Below are positions 45,910-53,422 of a stretch of DNA of 64,000 nt, in pieces. Below the pieces are notes generated by a model that was not told where the DNA came from, did not search any database, and worked only from the letters and a program-made list of their open reading frames with translations. The first letter of the stretch is position 1; each line of letters starts with the position of its first letter. A program made the translations under genes and the position numbers. Source of the stretch: Bosea sp. 29B (lineage in GTDB: Bacteria; Pseudomonadota; Alphaproteobacteria; Rhizobiales; Beijerinckiaceae). The stretch lies in NCBI RefSeq assembly GCF_902506165.1, contig NZ_LR733817.1, positions 5,853,518 to 5,917,517 on the forward strand, given 5' to 3'.

Positions 45910-46707
45910 TCAGAACCGGTACGTTGCTGCGACGGCGGGCCCATGCTGGGTCACGTCGTACGAGAAACCACCGCTGCGATAATCGACATGGAGCGCCCGG
46001 TAGCCCGCTTTCAGCGTCAGGTTTTCGCTCCAGGCGTAGTTGACGCTGCCCAGGCCCTGCCAGGTCAGGCGCGAGCCGGCCCCGAAGCCGCCGACATCTC
46101 CTGCGAGCGTCAGGCTCCAAGGACCGCCGAGCTTCACGCCGAGGCGGGCGCCGATGACGGGATCGGCCCACATCTCGGATTGACGGTGGTCGATCCGAAG
46201 ATTGGCAAGGCCGGGCAGGACCTCGAGCTTGGTGTTCAGGTTCCAGAACCGGACGCCGCCGCCGACATCGAGCGCAAGCACGCTGTCCTCATAGACCCGG
46301 TAAAAGACGGAGCCCTGAACGGTGGTGGTCTGCGAGCGCAGCTTCAGCCCTGAAAAGAACGGCCCGGGCAGATTGCCTCCGGTCGTCACTTGCGAGAACT
46401 GCCCATCGACAAGAACGCTCCAGCGCTCGATGCGCATCTCGGCAGATGCCATCAGCGCGCCGTTGAGCTCCTTGAGCACGTCGCGGAAGCGCAGGTGGAT
46501 ATCCGCCGCCGGCAGCGGCGGCAGCGTCGCGCTCTTGCCGTCGATGGCCGTCGCCCAGACATAGCTGGTCACCGAAAAGCTCGGTCCCGACGTAAGGACG
46601 GGAGCCGGCGGCGCGGGGGGCTGCCGGAGATCCGATGCCCAGGCCGGCCCGCACAAGGAAGCCACCATCGAGCCGATGGCGAGATTGCGCGCCGTTGCGC
46701 CTGACAT
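45910..46707 (-). CDS. Outer membrane beta-barrel protein
   Basis: 265 aa with signal peptide about 1-24 (SMVASLCGPAWA). Mature region of alternating amphipathic strands ending in the outer-membrane C-terminal signature VAATYRF with terminal Phe. The Pro-rich N-terminal segment DLRQPPAPPAPV is common in alphaproteobacterial porin-like and OMP25-type proteins. Site A upstream (46837-46874) is a candidate operator. Confidence 0.88.
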   Translation of the reverse strand: MSGATARNLAIGSMVASLCGPAWASDLRQPPAPPAPVLTSGPSFSVTSYVWATAIDGKSATLPPLPAADIHLRFRDVLKELNGALMASAEMRIERWSVLVDGQFSQVTTGGNLPGPFFSGLKLRSQTTTVQGSVFYRVYEDSVLALDVGGGVRFWNLNTKLEVLPGLANLRIDHRQSEMWADPVIGARLGVKLGGPWSLTLAGDVGGFGAGSRLTWQGLGSVNYAWSENLTLKAGYRALHVDYRSGGFSYDVTQHGPAVAATYRF

Positions 46708-46836
46708 TGCTGCGTGTCCCCTGCCTTGCCCGCCCTGACGGCACGTGCGCGAACGCTCCGGCTCAGCAGCACGCAATCGCGGCCCGAGCGGCCGGCGACT
46801 ATCGTTGCGAGCATTTCGTGCATGGGCAGCCCGCCC

Positions 46837-46874
46837 GTCTTGCCATTTCGCGCCAATCGCGACCGGCTATTCTT
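46837..46874. promoter_or_regulatory. 38-bp repeated element, site A
   Basis: Almost identical to site B (48076-48113): both carry GTCTTGCCATTT, GCGCCA, and CGCGACCGGCTATTCTT in register, with about 3-4 differences. Site A is about 130 bp upstream of the outer membrane protein start and lies between it and the porin gene. Similarity continues a little 5' (gtgcatgggc). Candidate AraC-family binding site. Confidence 0.6.
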
Positions 46875-46966
46875 TATCTCCGCGGGGCGGAAATCCCCCG
46901 AGTGCCAGCCCTTTGGCGCTGGTTTCACCGGGATGCGGCCGAACCTGTGTTGCATCGCGACTGCAC

Positions 46967-47797
46967 CTATGTCGGAAACAGGAACGTCAACCCCACGCGG
47001 GGCCCCCAGCCGCGCGGTCCGTTCTTCGGCGCAGCCGCCCAATAGCGCACGCCTGCGGAGAGGCTCACCGGCTGCTCGCCAAATTTCACAAGCTTCGAAA
47101 CTTGGAAATTGATCGGCACCGACCATTGTTCGGCCGTCCAGTCATAGGTGCTCTCCGTATTGAGCGTGAACGTCCAGGCGTCCGATGTCCTGTAGGAGAT
47201 GAAGGGCTGCAGGTAGGTCGCGCTGATATCGGACCTGCCTCCCTTCCCCGCAACGGACCAGATGTGGTTTGCAAGCGCGCCGACCGTCCATGGCCCTTCC
47301 TGCTTCAGAACGACGGCAGTCAGACCCATCCCGAACTTGCCGCCTCCGAGCAGATCGTCGGTCGCCGTCGGAAGCAGGAAGACAGGACCTGCTCCCCAGA
47401 TGATCCCGCCAGCGGTCGGCTGTTTCGGGGAAATGAAGAAGCTTTGCGTGACGTCTCCCAGACCGGACTGGTTGCCGGAGGGGCCTGCGATGTCGTGCTG
47501 CCAGATGACCGGGACGACGGTCCGGGAAATGACATTCCAGTCCTCGTTCAATGAAAACGGGATGACCGGTTGGATATCGAGCGTTTTTCGGTCGCCACGG
47601 TTGTTCGGTCCGAAGCCTCGGTCGTAGTTGAACTGGAAGGGCACGCTGATCAGCGATGACACGGGATTGCTGAGCTTTTTCGCCAGCTCGGCAGTCGCGT
47701 CCTGTGCCAGTGCGACACCGGTACCAGTCAAGCCAATGCCTTGACCAACCAATGCGAGGGCCGAGAACACAGACAGTTGGGAGAGTCTCGACAGCAT
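46967..47797 (-). CDS. Porin-like exported protein (transporter/neuromedin-U-like)
   Basis: 276 aa with a signal peptide about 1-32. The mature sequence (LSNPVSSLISVPFQFNYDRGFGPNNRGDRKTLDIQPVIPF) is typical of a family of uncharacterised outer-membrane proteins sometimes labelled transporter or neuromedin U, with a beta-rich body and a C-terminal LTFLFPT. It is divergent from the AraC gene; site B lies between. Confidence 0.85.
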   Translation of the reverse strand: MLSRLSQLSVFSALALVGQGIGLTGTGVALAQDATAELAKKLSNPVSSLISVPFQFNYDRGFGPNNRGDRKTLDIQPVIPFSLNEDWNVISRTVVPVIWQHDIAGPSGNQSGLGDVTQSFFISPKQPTAGGIIWGAGPVFLLPTATDDLLGGGKFGMGLTAVVLKQEGPWTVGALANHIWSVAGKGGRSDISATYLQPFISYRTSDAWTFTLNTESTYDWTAEQWSVPINFQVSKLVKFGEQPVSLSAGVRYWAAAPKNGPRGWGPRVGLTFLFPT

Positions 47798-47966
47798 TCA
47801 GGTCTCCTCAATATGCAATCTCAGAGGGCCATCTGCGGATGGCCGAGCAATTCAATGGCAATCAAAATGGCCCGCGAAGCGGGGCTTCGAGCAGCTTGCG
47901 GTGACGTTCACCGGCCAAATGATGACTGGAAGGCATGCGAGCGCCGGCTTTGCGAATAGGAAGCCC

Positions 47967-48007
47967 CCACTGCCGACTTTCCGTGAGATAGAGGCTCCCG
48001 GCAGTGG
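47967..48007. repeat. 9-bp inverted repeat in the porin/araC intergenic region
   Basis: CCACTGCCG (47967-47975) is the exact complement of CGGCAGTGG (47999-48007), with a 23-nt spacer. It lies upstream of site B. A regulatory site or leader hairpin is possible; no further assignment. Confidence 0.45.
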
Positions 48008-48075
48008 ATGCTCCGTGCGGCGGATCACTTTCGGATCAGCCGACAGGCTCTGTTTGGTGCATGGGCGGGTTGTCG

Positions 48076-48113
48076 GTCTTGCCATTTTGCGCCACCCGCG
48101 ACCGGCTATTCTT
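48076..48113. promoter_or_regulatory. 38-bp repeated element, site B
   Basis: Partner of site A (46837-46874), 77-114 bp upstream of the AraC regulator start and within the divergent porin/araC promoter region, so it could serve both genes. The orientation is the same as site A. It has the GTCTTGCCATTTTGCGCCA core and then CCGGCTATTCTT. Confidence 0.6.
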
Positions 48114-48189
48114 CACGCTCGCCGGCCGCGAATCCTCGGAAGATTCGGCCTTGTGAAAAGCGTCAACGCGGTGACCGCGGCGAGGTCCG

Positions 48190-49188
48190 ATGGCTGATAT
48201 CCCCTTGACGCGCGGCCAGTTCCTGCTGCCCTTCGTCAGTATCCTCGACGATATCGGCGCGCCGACGGAGGCGCTCCTGGAGCGCTCCCGGCTGCCATCG
48301 TCCCTGGCCGAAAAGAGCGAGCTCTATTTGCCGCTTCTGCCGGCGCTGCGTTTCGTCGAGACCGCCCAGAGAACCCAAGGCATCGAGGATTTCGGCTTTC
48401 TCGCTGCCCAGCGCCTGCATTTCTCTCATATGCGGGAAAAGACACGGGCCCTGATCGCGCATTCACCGACACTGCTCGTCGCGCTCCGGCACGCCTGCCA
48501 TGAGGCGTCACGGGAAGACACCATTCTGAGCATGTGGATCGAACATGACGCGGATCATGTTCGGGTCTGCAGCCGGCTTGCGGGGACGGGGCTCCTGCAT
48601 CTGAAATACGCGCAATGGATCCAGAATATCTTCTCGGTCTACATCATCAGGCAATTCGCAGGGCCTGGCTGGATGCCGACGGCGATCGCCTTCGAATCGT
48701 CTTATGCGCCAAGCCCGGCAACGCGATCCTGCTGGCCGAATGTGCGATTCCTGTCGGGCCAGCATGCCGCCTGGATCAGCCTGCCGATCGCGCTGCTCAG
48801 CCTTCCCAACCGGTCGGCCGTCTCGTTTGCGCCGGCAAGGAACCAGGAGGACGGCCCTTCCGCCTACGACATCGTCGAACTGCTCAAGCTGATGCTGCCG
48901 GCCTATCTCGACGAGGGAACCACGGCTCTCGCCGACGTCGCCGAGATCGCGGGCGTCAGCACGCGGACGCTTCAGCGCAAGCTCGCCCTCATCGGCCTGT
49001 CCTATTCGGACATCCTCGACACCGTCAGGTACGAGCATGCGAGCCGGCTGCTGCAGGACACCGATTGCAGGATCATCGACGTCGCCTTTTCCTCCGGCTA
49101 CACCGATCCGGCGCATTTCAGCCGCGCCTTCCGCCGGATGACGGGCATCACGCCGCGCCAGTTTCGCGAGCAATCGCGCCTTGGCTAA
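48190..49188 (+). CDS. AraC-family transcriptional regulator
   Basis: 332-aa regulator with an N-terminal arabinose_bd-type domain (about 15-200; LTRGQFLLPFVSILDDIGAPTEALLERSRLP) and a C-terminal AraC HTH (about 235-332): TTALADVAEIAGVSTRTLQRKLALIGLSYSDIL for the first helix-turn-helix and RIIDVAFSSGYTDPAHFSRAFRRMTGITPRQFR for the second. It is transcribed away from the porin gene and probably governs the porin and the omp/phosphatase/DUF1254 operon, given the repeated element upstream of both. Confidence 0.94.
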   Translation: MADIPLTRGQFLLPFVSILDDIGAPTEALLERSRLPSSLAEKSELYLPLLPALRFVETAQRTQGIEDFGFLAAQRLHFSHMREKTRALIAHSPTLLVALRHACHEASREDTILSMWIEHDADHVRVCSRLAGTGLLHLKYAQWIQNIFSVYIIRQFAGPGWMPTAIAFESSYAPSPATRSCWPNVRFLSGQHAAWISLPIALLSLPNRSAVSFAPARNQEDGPSAYDIVELLKLMLPAYLDEGTTALADVAEIAGVSTRTLQRKLALIGLSYSDILDTVRYEHASRLLQDTDCRIIDVAFSSGYTDPAHFSRAFRRMTGITPRQFREQSRLG

Positions 49189-49213
49189 ACGGCTCCGCGA
49201 TCAAGAGAGCACG

Positions 49214-49296
49214 CCGGCAGGAGCCGGCGCAGGGCTCTTCCAGGTGACGGCCAGAGCGGCGGCGATCCTCGGCGAGGTCGCCGACCGGATCTCGGT
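49214..49296 (+). pseudogene. MFS transporter gene relic 1 (internally deleted)
   Basis: Positions about 49214-49262 match 42484-42537 of the intact MFS gene (gcgcagggc, tcttccaggt, ggccagagcggcggcg), then run at once into the segment matching 43174-43206 (cgatcctcggcgaggtcgccgac). About 640 bp of the gene is missing at a shared gcggcggcg, which suggests a deletion at a short repeat. Not translatable. Confidence 0.75.
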
Positions 49297-49437
49297 AGAT
49301 GTTACTGCCGATAGTCGTTCAAATGCGCGCAAAGGCATCCGGGGCAAGGCTTCCGCCAATTTTATGCAGCCTGCTCGTTGAATTGACCCAATACCTTGAA
49401 GCCACCCGTTGGTTTAAATAGTTTATGGAGCTTCGGA

Positions 49438-49839
49438 ATGGAGCATATCTTGAAGCCCGAGAGCGGCAAGTCTCTCGAGGCAAGCTACAGTGGAACCTCA
49501 TATACAAACGCAAAAGGCAACGCCGAGTGCGTGGAGTTCATTCAGCAGACTCTCAAAGCGCCGCAGACCAGTGCCTGGAAAGAGGGGCGCAAGGTCACCA
49601 AGGACGGCCCCGTGCTTCCGGTGGGCACGGCCATCGCGACGTTCGTTGATGGCAAATATCCGCAGACCGGGAGCACCGGCAAGCACGCGGCGATCTATCT
49701 GGGGCAGGATGCCGTCGGGATTCAGGTCCTGGATCAATGGCGCACGCAAGGGGAAGTCAGACGTCGTACAATTCGCTGGACACCGACAAAATCGGGATTG
49801 AGCAACGACGGCAACGCGTTTTCAGCGATCGAATGGTAG
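49438..49839 (+). CDS. BPSL0067-family protein, putative papain-fold amidase
   Basis: 133 aa. The sequence NAECVEFIQQTL (Cys about 31) and HAAIYLGQDAVGIQVLDQW (His about 82 and the DQW end) give the Cys-His arrangement of the NlpC/P60-like BPSL0067 family. In enterobacteria a member (STY0300) sits beside STY0301, as this gene sits beside a STY0301 homologue. A cell-wall peptide-cleaving effector is the most likely role, but it is unproven. No signal peptide, which would suit delivery by another system. The ATG at 49438 has an SD-like ggag upstream. Confidence 0.85.
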   Translation: MEHILKPESGKSLEASYSGTSYTNAKGNAECVEFIQQTLKAPQTSAWKEGRKVTKDGPVLPVGTAIATFVDGKYPQTGSTGKHAAIYLGQDAVGIQVLDQWRTQGEVRRRTIRWTPTKSGLSNDGNAFSAIEW

Positions 49840-49854
49840 CGAGGCGATAGCGGC

Positions 49855-50277
49855 ATGAGCAGGATTCTAGTTGCAGCGGGGCTGTTCGTGGTCCTCGCCG
49901 GCGAGGCAGTCGCGGCGCCGCAATGCCCGTCCGAAGTGGACACGCAGCAGCAGCTCACGGCGGCCGTTCCGGGCTGGCGCGATCTGCGCAGCAAGACGCC
50001 ACATCGCTTCAGCCAGGTTACGTTCTATGACGGCCAGCCGGCCGAGCAGGTCAGTTTGGCTCCGGACGCGACAAGGAAGGTTAGGGATCGCGAGGTGTCG
50101 ACCTGGCAGTTCGCAAACACATCCGAGCGCCGGGTCTGGATCGAATGCGGCTATGCCGGCACCTCGATCTCATTGGCCCAGGAGCTCCCGGCCGGCACGA
50201 AAAGCTGTTCCGTCAGCTACAATCCCAAAGTCCGCCTGTCGGGCTTGCCGCGGATCGAGCAGTTGGAGTGCAAGTAG
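49855..50277 (+). CDS. STY0301-family protein, putative periplasmic partner
   Basis: 140 aa with signal peptide about 1-21 (ILVAAGLFVVLAGEAVAA-P). The mature protein has the STY0301 pattern: CPSEVDTQQQL, FSQVTFYDGQPAEQVSLAPD, REVSTWQF, VWIECGYAGTSISLAQELP and a final CSVSY. Three paired cysteines may form disulfides. Starts 16 bp after the BPSL0067 gene. Exported partners beside amidase effectors usually act as immunity proteins; that is the inferred role here. Confidence 0.85.
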   Translation: MSRILVAAGLFVVLAGEAVAAPQCPSEVDTQQQLTAAVPGWRDLRSKTPHRFSQVTFYDGQPAEQVSLAPDATRKVRDREVSTWQFANTSERRVWIECGYAGTSISLAQELPAGTKSCSVSYNPKVRLSGLPRIEQLECK

Positions 50278-50366
50278 GTCCTTAGGCAGGCGACAGTCTC
50301 CTCCCGAAGGCCCACTGCCCCACGGAGCCGGGCTTGCCCATCTCGCAATAGGAGATTGGTGCGGAC

Positions 50367-50490
50367 GGCGGCAACCTTCGGCGAGGTCGCCGACTGGATC
50401 GGCATTGAGGTGGTCTATCGGCTCTGCGCCTTCCTGCCGACAATCGGGCCGTTGGCCTAGTTCCTGCCGAAGGTCGAGCATCGCAGGGGG
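50367..50490 (+). pseudogene. MFS transporter gene relic 2 (3' end)
   Basis: Matches the last 120 bp or so of the intact MFS gene at 43174-43304 (gcgaggtcgccgactggatcgg, gcgccttcctgccg, ttcctgccgaaggtcgagca and a final gggggtag) with scattered changes and an in-frame TAG within GLL-AW position (gttggcctag). The similarity continues about 35 bp past the stop. Start of the frame is absent. Confidence 0.85.
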
Positions 50491-50505
50491 TAGGTGCCGC
50501 TACCG

Positions 50506-50835
50506 CTACCGAACGGATCGGCGTCGCGACACCCAAAAGTGCATCGCCAGCGCTGCCGCCGTGCCAATGTTCAAAATCGCCCAGATTTCGCGCTTCATAT
50601 GTAGCGGAGCAACGGGGTTAAAGACCAGGGCCAGCACGGCAAGTATGATCGCCCATACTCCAAGCCCAATGCGCTGATACTCCCCATAGGCGAGATATCC
50701 GGCTGCCGCGCAGACGACGATGCGAAGCATCTGATAGTAGGCGTAAGGCCAAGGCACGAGCGCTAGCAAAAGCAGTGCTATCGGCATCAGCCAGGTGGCG
50801 GGATGAGCTGCGGCGCTCGCACGGGGCCTAGACAT
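50506..50835 (-). CDS. Small membrane protein (DUF6804-like)
   Basis: 109 aa, four hydrophobic segments (WLMPIALLLLALVPW, MLRIVVCAAAGYLAYG, LGVWAIILAVLALVFNPVAPL, IWAILNIGTAAALAMHFWV). The NPVAPLHM motif between helices matches DUF6804 proteins. Function unknown. It starts 1 bp after the end of the frameshifted gene on the same strand. Confidence 0.75.
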   Translation of the reverse strand: MSRPRASAAAHPATWLMPIALLLLALVPWPYAYYQMLRIVVCAAAGYLAYGEYQRIGLGVWAIILAVLALVFNPVAPLHMKREIWAILNIGTAAALAMHFWVSRRRSVR

Positions 50836-50836
50836 C

Positions 50837-51441
50837 TCAGAGCAGCCTCAGTTCGGCTTTAAAGGCGCTGGGGACGAATTCAGCTCCTATAAGCCACTCT
50901 CCCAGAGGCACTGTATCGAACATCATGCTGGTGTCCTCGCCAGTCACCTCCTGCGTGGCAATCTCGATGCTCTTAAGACGAAGTATGGCATCACGAATAT
51001 GCTCGCGAGACCCACTCAGATGCTGCCATATCTTCCTCACATCATCGCGGACATCGGGTACGATTCCGCATCCAACCGTGCACATCCAAATCTCGATGCC
51101 ACGGTTTGTGTCTTTGACGTGCTGAATCGCGAAATCTGGCATCTTTATGCCGAACTTGGGCATCGTCTTCTGCAGGTGCTCGTTCTGGCGGGCCGCGTTA
51201 TTTCGTATCGTCTCAAGCATGCCGTAGAAGCGCACTAGGTCGGCGCGCGTATAATCCAGCGGCCGATCGAGCAAGGTATTGGGCAGCCCCCGTCGTCCGT
51301 CATCGTCAAACGGAACCATTGGGCGAGCATTAGGAGGGTGGCTCGACGAAGGCCGTCAGCCTTCTCCAAATCCCAAAGCACCTCCTTCACGCACATATAG
51401 ACGCGGGCGTTCTCGCTCTTCTTCGCTAACCAGCCTAGCAT
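50837..51441 (-). pseudogene. Hypothetical gene with a frameshift
   Basis: Two overlapping frames form one product: the first (start 51441) gives MLGWLAKKSENARVYMCVKE ... FRLTMTDDGG; the second continues LPNTLLDRPLDYTRADLVRFYG ... AELRLL to 50837. The break is at a C5 run (51287-51291; G5 on the coding strand), and adding one G joins them as TDDGGLPNTLL, so a 1-nt deletion is likely, real or a sequencing artefact. About 200 aa if repaired. No family recognised. Confidence 0.7.
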
Positions 51442-51734
51442 CAGCGCCTCCCCTAAGGCGAACTCGACCCCGCGCTCGCGTTTTAGTCAATGGCTCAGCT
51501 TCAGGCAGCTCTAGTTGGAAGAAACCATGCAAGATTGGTGCGGACAGCGAGGGGACGAACCCACACGCCGTTTCCGGTAAGGCACTTCCAAAACTTCTGG
51601 CCGGCACCTTGGGCCAAGCTGCGCGCGTCCGTTATGAACGAAGGCTCAAGCCTATCGACCTTCACCGGAGTTCGAGCGAAAGCAGGGAGAGCTCTCGGGG
51701 AGCCATAACATTTGTGGAGGAAGTGCTTCAGCCA

Positions 51735-52367
51735 ATGCAGATAAACTCCCAGTTCCCCCGAATTTTTCAAGCCAATATCGACCGCTTTTATCATCGCGTT
51801 GTGAGAGCCACTCTCGACCGCTTGCCTCAGCACGCCGAAGTGATTTTCCGCAATACGGAAACCCATAAAGAACTTCTCGATCAGCTGACTCTCCATATCG
51901 ACAATCACACCGCTCAAGAGGCGCGCCGGTCTTTTGCGCTGCTGCTATGCGGACTTTTCGAACGGCAATTGCGGAGCTGGGCCCGCATTATCTTGCCAGA
52001 TGAGAACAGAAGAGCTGTCGCCAAATGGCCCTTTGTCGACCTGCTGCACAGGACCGCCCACTCAGCTGAGATTGATTTGCAGATCGATGATGTTGGCGAC
52101 ACCATCGAAGAGCTTTTCTTGCTAGCGAACGCAGTAAGACACGGCGACGGAACTTCGTGTACCGCCCTCTATGCACGTTCTCCGCGCTTCTGGGATCACC
52201 TGGACGACCATAGCATCGCGATCACTGGCGATATCGAGATGCTGAGTGAGGCGATCCGAGTGAAAGAGAAAGACATACGCCGATATACGCGTGTCTTAGC
52301 CCAATTTTGGGGGTTGGCCGACAATCTGCAGGGCGCCGAGAAACGCCCCTTTTACTACGAAGAGTGA
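51735..52367 (+). CDS. Hypothetical protein adjacent to tRNA-Leu
   Basis: 210 aa, no family recognised; all-helical in appearance, with LLLCGLFERQLRSWARIILPDENRRAVAKWPFVDLLHR in the middle and NAVRHGDGTSC (reminiscent of RNA- or ATP-handling HEPN-like helices) near residue 136. A possible HEPN-type fold (R-x4-6-H at NAVRHG) is only a guess. It ends 5 bp before the 3' end of tRNA-Leu. Start at the ATG at 51735 with ggagg upstream. Confidence 0.75.
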   Translation: MQINSQFPRIFQANIDRFYHRVVRATLDRLPQHAEVIFRNTETHKELLDQLTLHIDNHTAQEARRSFALLLCGLFERQLRSWARIILPDENRRAVAKWPFVDLLHRTAHSAEIDLQIDDVGDTIEELFLLANAVRHGDGTSCTALYARSPRFWDHLDDHSIAITGDIEMLSEAIRVKEKDIRRYTRVLAQFWGLADNLQGAEKRPFYYEE

Positions 52368-52372
52368 AGCTA

Positions 52373-52675
52373 TGGTGCGGGCGGGGGGAATCGAACCCCC
52401 ACGGGCCGAAGGCCCTACGGATTTTCTTACCCACCACGGCTTTCGCCGCCGCCCCGAAAGGCGTTTGGAGTCTGGACTATCCCTTCACCATAGCGTCTGC
52501 CGTAGGTGCTGCCCGTCTAGTCTCTACACCTTCCCTGAAGCTTGCCGCCTCAGGGCTTGGCTCGGGATCGCCATCTGACAGGATTCCCCGAATTTGAGCA
52601 GTTCTGCATCTGGCGTTTCCGCCGGAGCACTCAATCATTCAAGTCCGATGCGTCTACCAGTTTCGCCACGCCCGC
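52373..52675 (-). tRNA. tRNA-Leu (UAA) gene interrupted by a group I intron
   Basis: Exon 1 is 52641-52675 (35 nt, GCGGGCG start, ends ...CGGACTT); exon 2 is 52373-52425 (53 nt, AAAATCCG start, ends CGCCCGC-A-CCA). Joined they give acceptor GCGGGCG/CGCCCGC, loop CTTAAAA with anticodon TAA, a long variable arm (GGGCCTTCGGCCC) and T arm GGGTTCGATTCC. The intron lies after U34, as in cyanobacterial tRNA-Leu(UAA). One weak U-U at the base of the anticodon stem (27/43). Confidence 0.93.
52426..52640 (-). ncRNA. Group I self-splicing intron in tRNA-Leu (IC3-like, 215 nt)
   Basis: The intron begins GAATGATTGAGTGC: exon ACUU pairs with intron GAGU, giving P1 with U-G at the 5' splice site. The core contains AAATTCGGGGAATCC (P/Q region), GATCCCGAGCC, GTGTAGAGACTAGACGGG (R), and GAAGGGATAGTCCAGACT (S), the P3/P7 elements of group I. 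It ends with G at 52426. No open reading frame for a homing endonuclease is present. Confidence 0.93.
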
Positions 52676-52742
52676 GTGACGTGCACTCGTTAGCCGCGCT
52701 GCTCGCAGCCGACAAGCTCCGATTGAAAGCCGACGGGATCGC

Positions 52743-53393
52743 TCAGCGCCGATGCGCCGGCTTGTACCATTCGACCCCGTCGGGATCGACATAGAGCCCG
52801 GGCGCAACGTCGGCGCCGATCTTCTTCTCCTGCATCGGCACGCGCACCGTGTCGTCGCGGTCGCCGCGGCGGATATAGGGGCCGCTCGCCTGCTGGCTGT
52901 GCTGGCCGCGCCCGCCATCGCCGCCCCCCATCACCGCCCGGCGGGCCGCGACCTTGTCGTCGAGCGCCGCGACCTGGCGCGCCGAGAAGGCGACCTTGGC
53001 CGCCCCCTCGATGATCGGCAGCGCCTTGCCCGCGGAGCCCTCGCCGGTGACGCGGATGCCGACGAAGCGCGGCACGTAAGTCTGTCCGCCGCCGCCGCGC
53101 GCCAACGCATCCCAGCCGCCGGTGGTCGAGACCTGGGCACCGCAGCGCTTATGGGCGCGCTCGCAGGAGGCGCGCGAGGCATAGCGCGGCGCCTTCTGCT
53201 CGAATTCGGCGCGGGCGTTGCGATAGGCATGCTCGCACTGCTCGGCCGAGAGCTTGCCGGCTTCGATGCATTCGTCGCGGCGGACATAGGTCTGGCCGGC
53301 GGCCTGGGCGACGACATCGGCGGGCGTCAGAGCGATCCCGGCCACGGCGAAGGCCGCCGCGCGGGCGAAGACAAGGGGAAGAAGCGTGATCAT
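52743..53393 (-). CDS. DUF1190/YgiB-family exported protein
   Basis: 216 aa with signal peptide about 1-29 (RAAAFAVAGIALTPADVVAQ). The family core has Cys pairs: YVRRDECIEAGKLSAEQCEHAYRNARAEFE and ASRASCERAHKRCG (about 36-85). The C-terminal half is Gly/Arg-rich low-complexity with GGGDGGRGQHSQQASGPYIRRGD. YgiB homologues are envelope proteins of unknown role. Confidence 0.88.
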   Translation of the reverse strand: MITLLPLVFARAAAFAVAGIALTPADVVAQAAGQTYVRRDECIEAGKLSAEQCEHAYRNARAEFEQKAPRYASRASCERAHKRCGAQVSTTGGWDALARGGGGQTYVPRFVGIRVTGEGSAGKALPIIEGAAKVAFSARQVAALDDKVAARRAVMGGGDGGRGQHSQQASGPYIRRGDRDDTVRVPMQEKKIGADVAPGLYVDPDGVEWYKPAHRR

Positions 53394-53422
53394 GCGGCTT
53401 CCCTGAGCATGCGATTGTGGCG

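Noticed and set aside
50355..51546. Repeated gattggtgcggac at about 50355 and 51533 as an element boundary.
   Set aside because: Only about 13 bp long with no further similarity on either side; may be chance.
43412..52675. A prophage or integrative element at tRNA-Leu.
   Set aside because: No integrase, transposase, phage structural or conjugation gene is present, and no repeat of the tRNA 3' end was seen between 43 and 52 kb.
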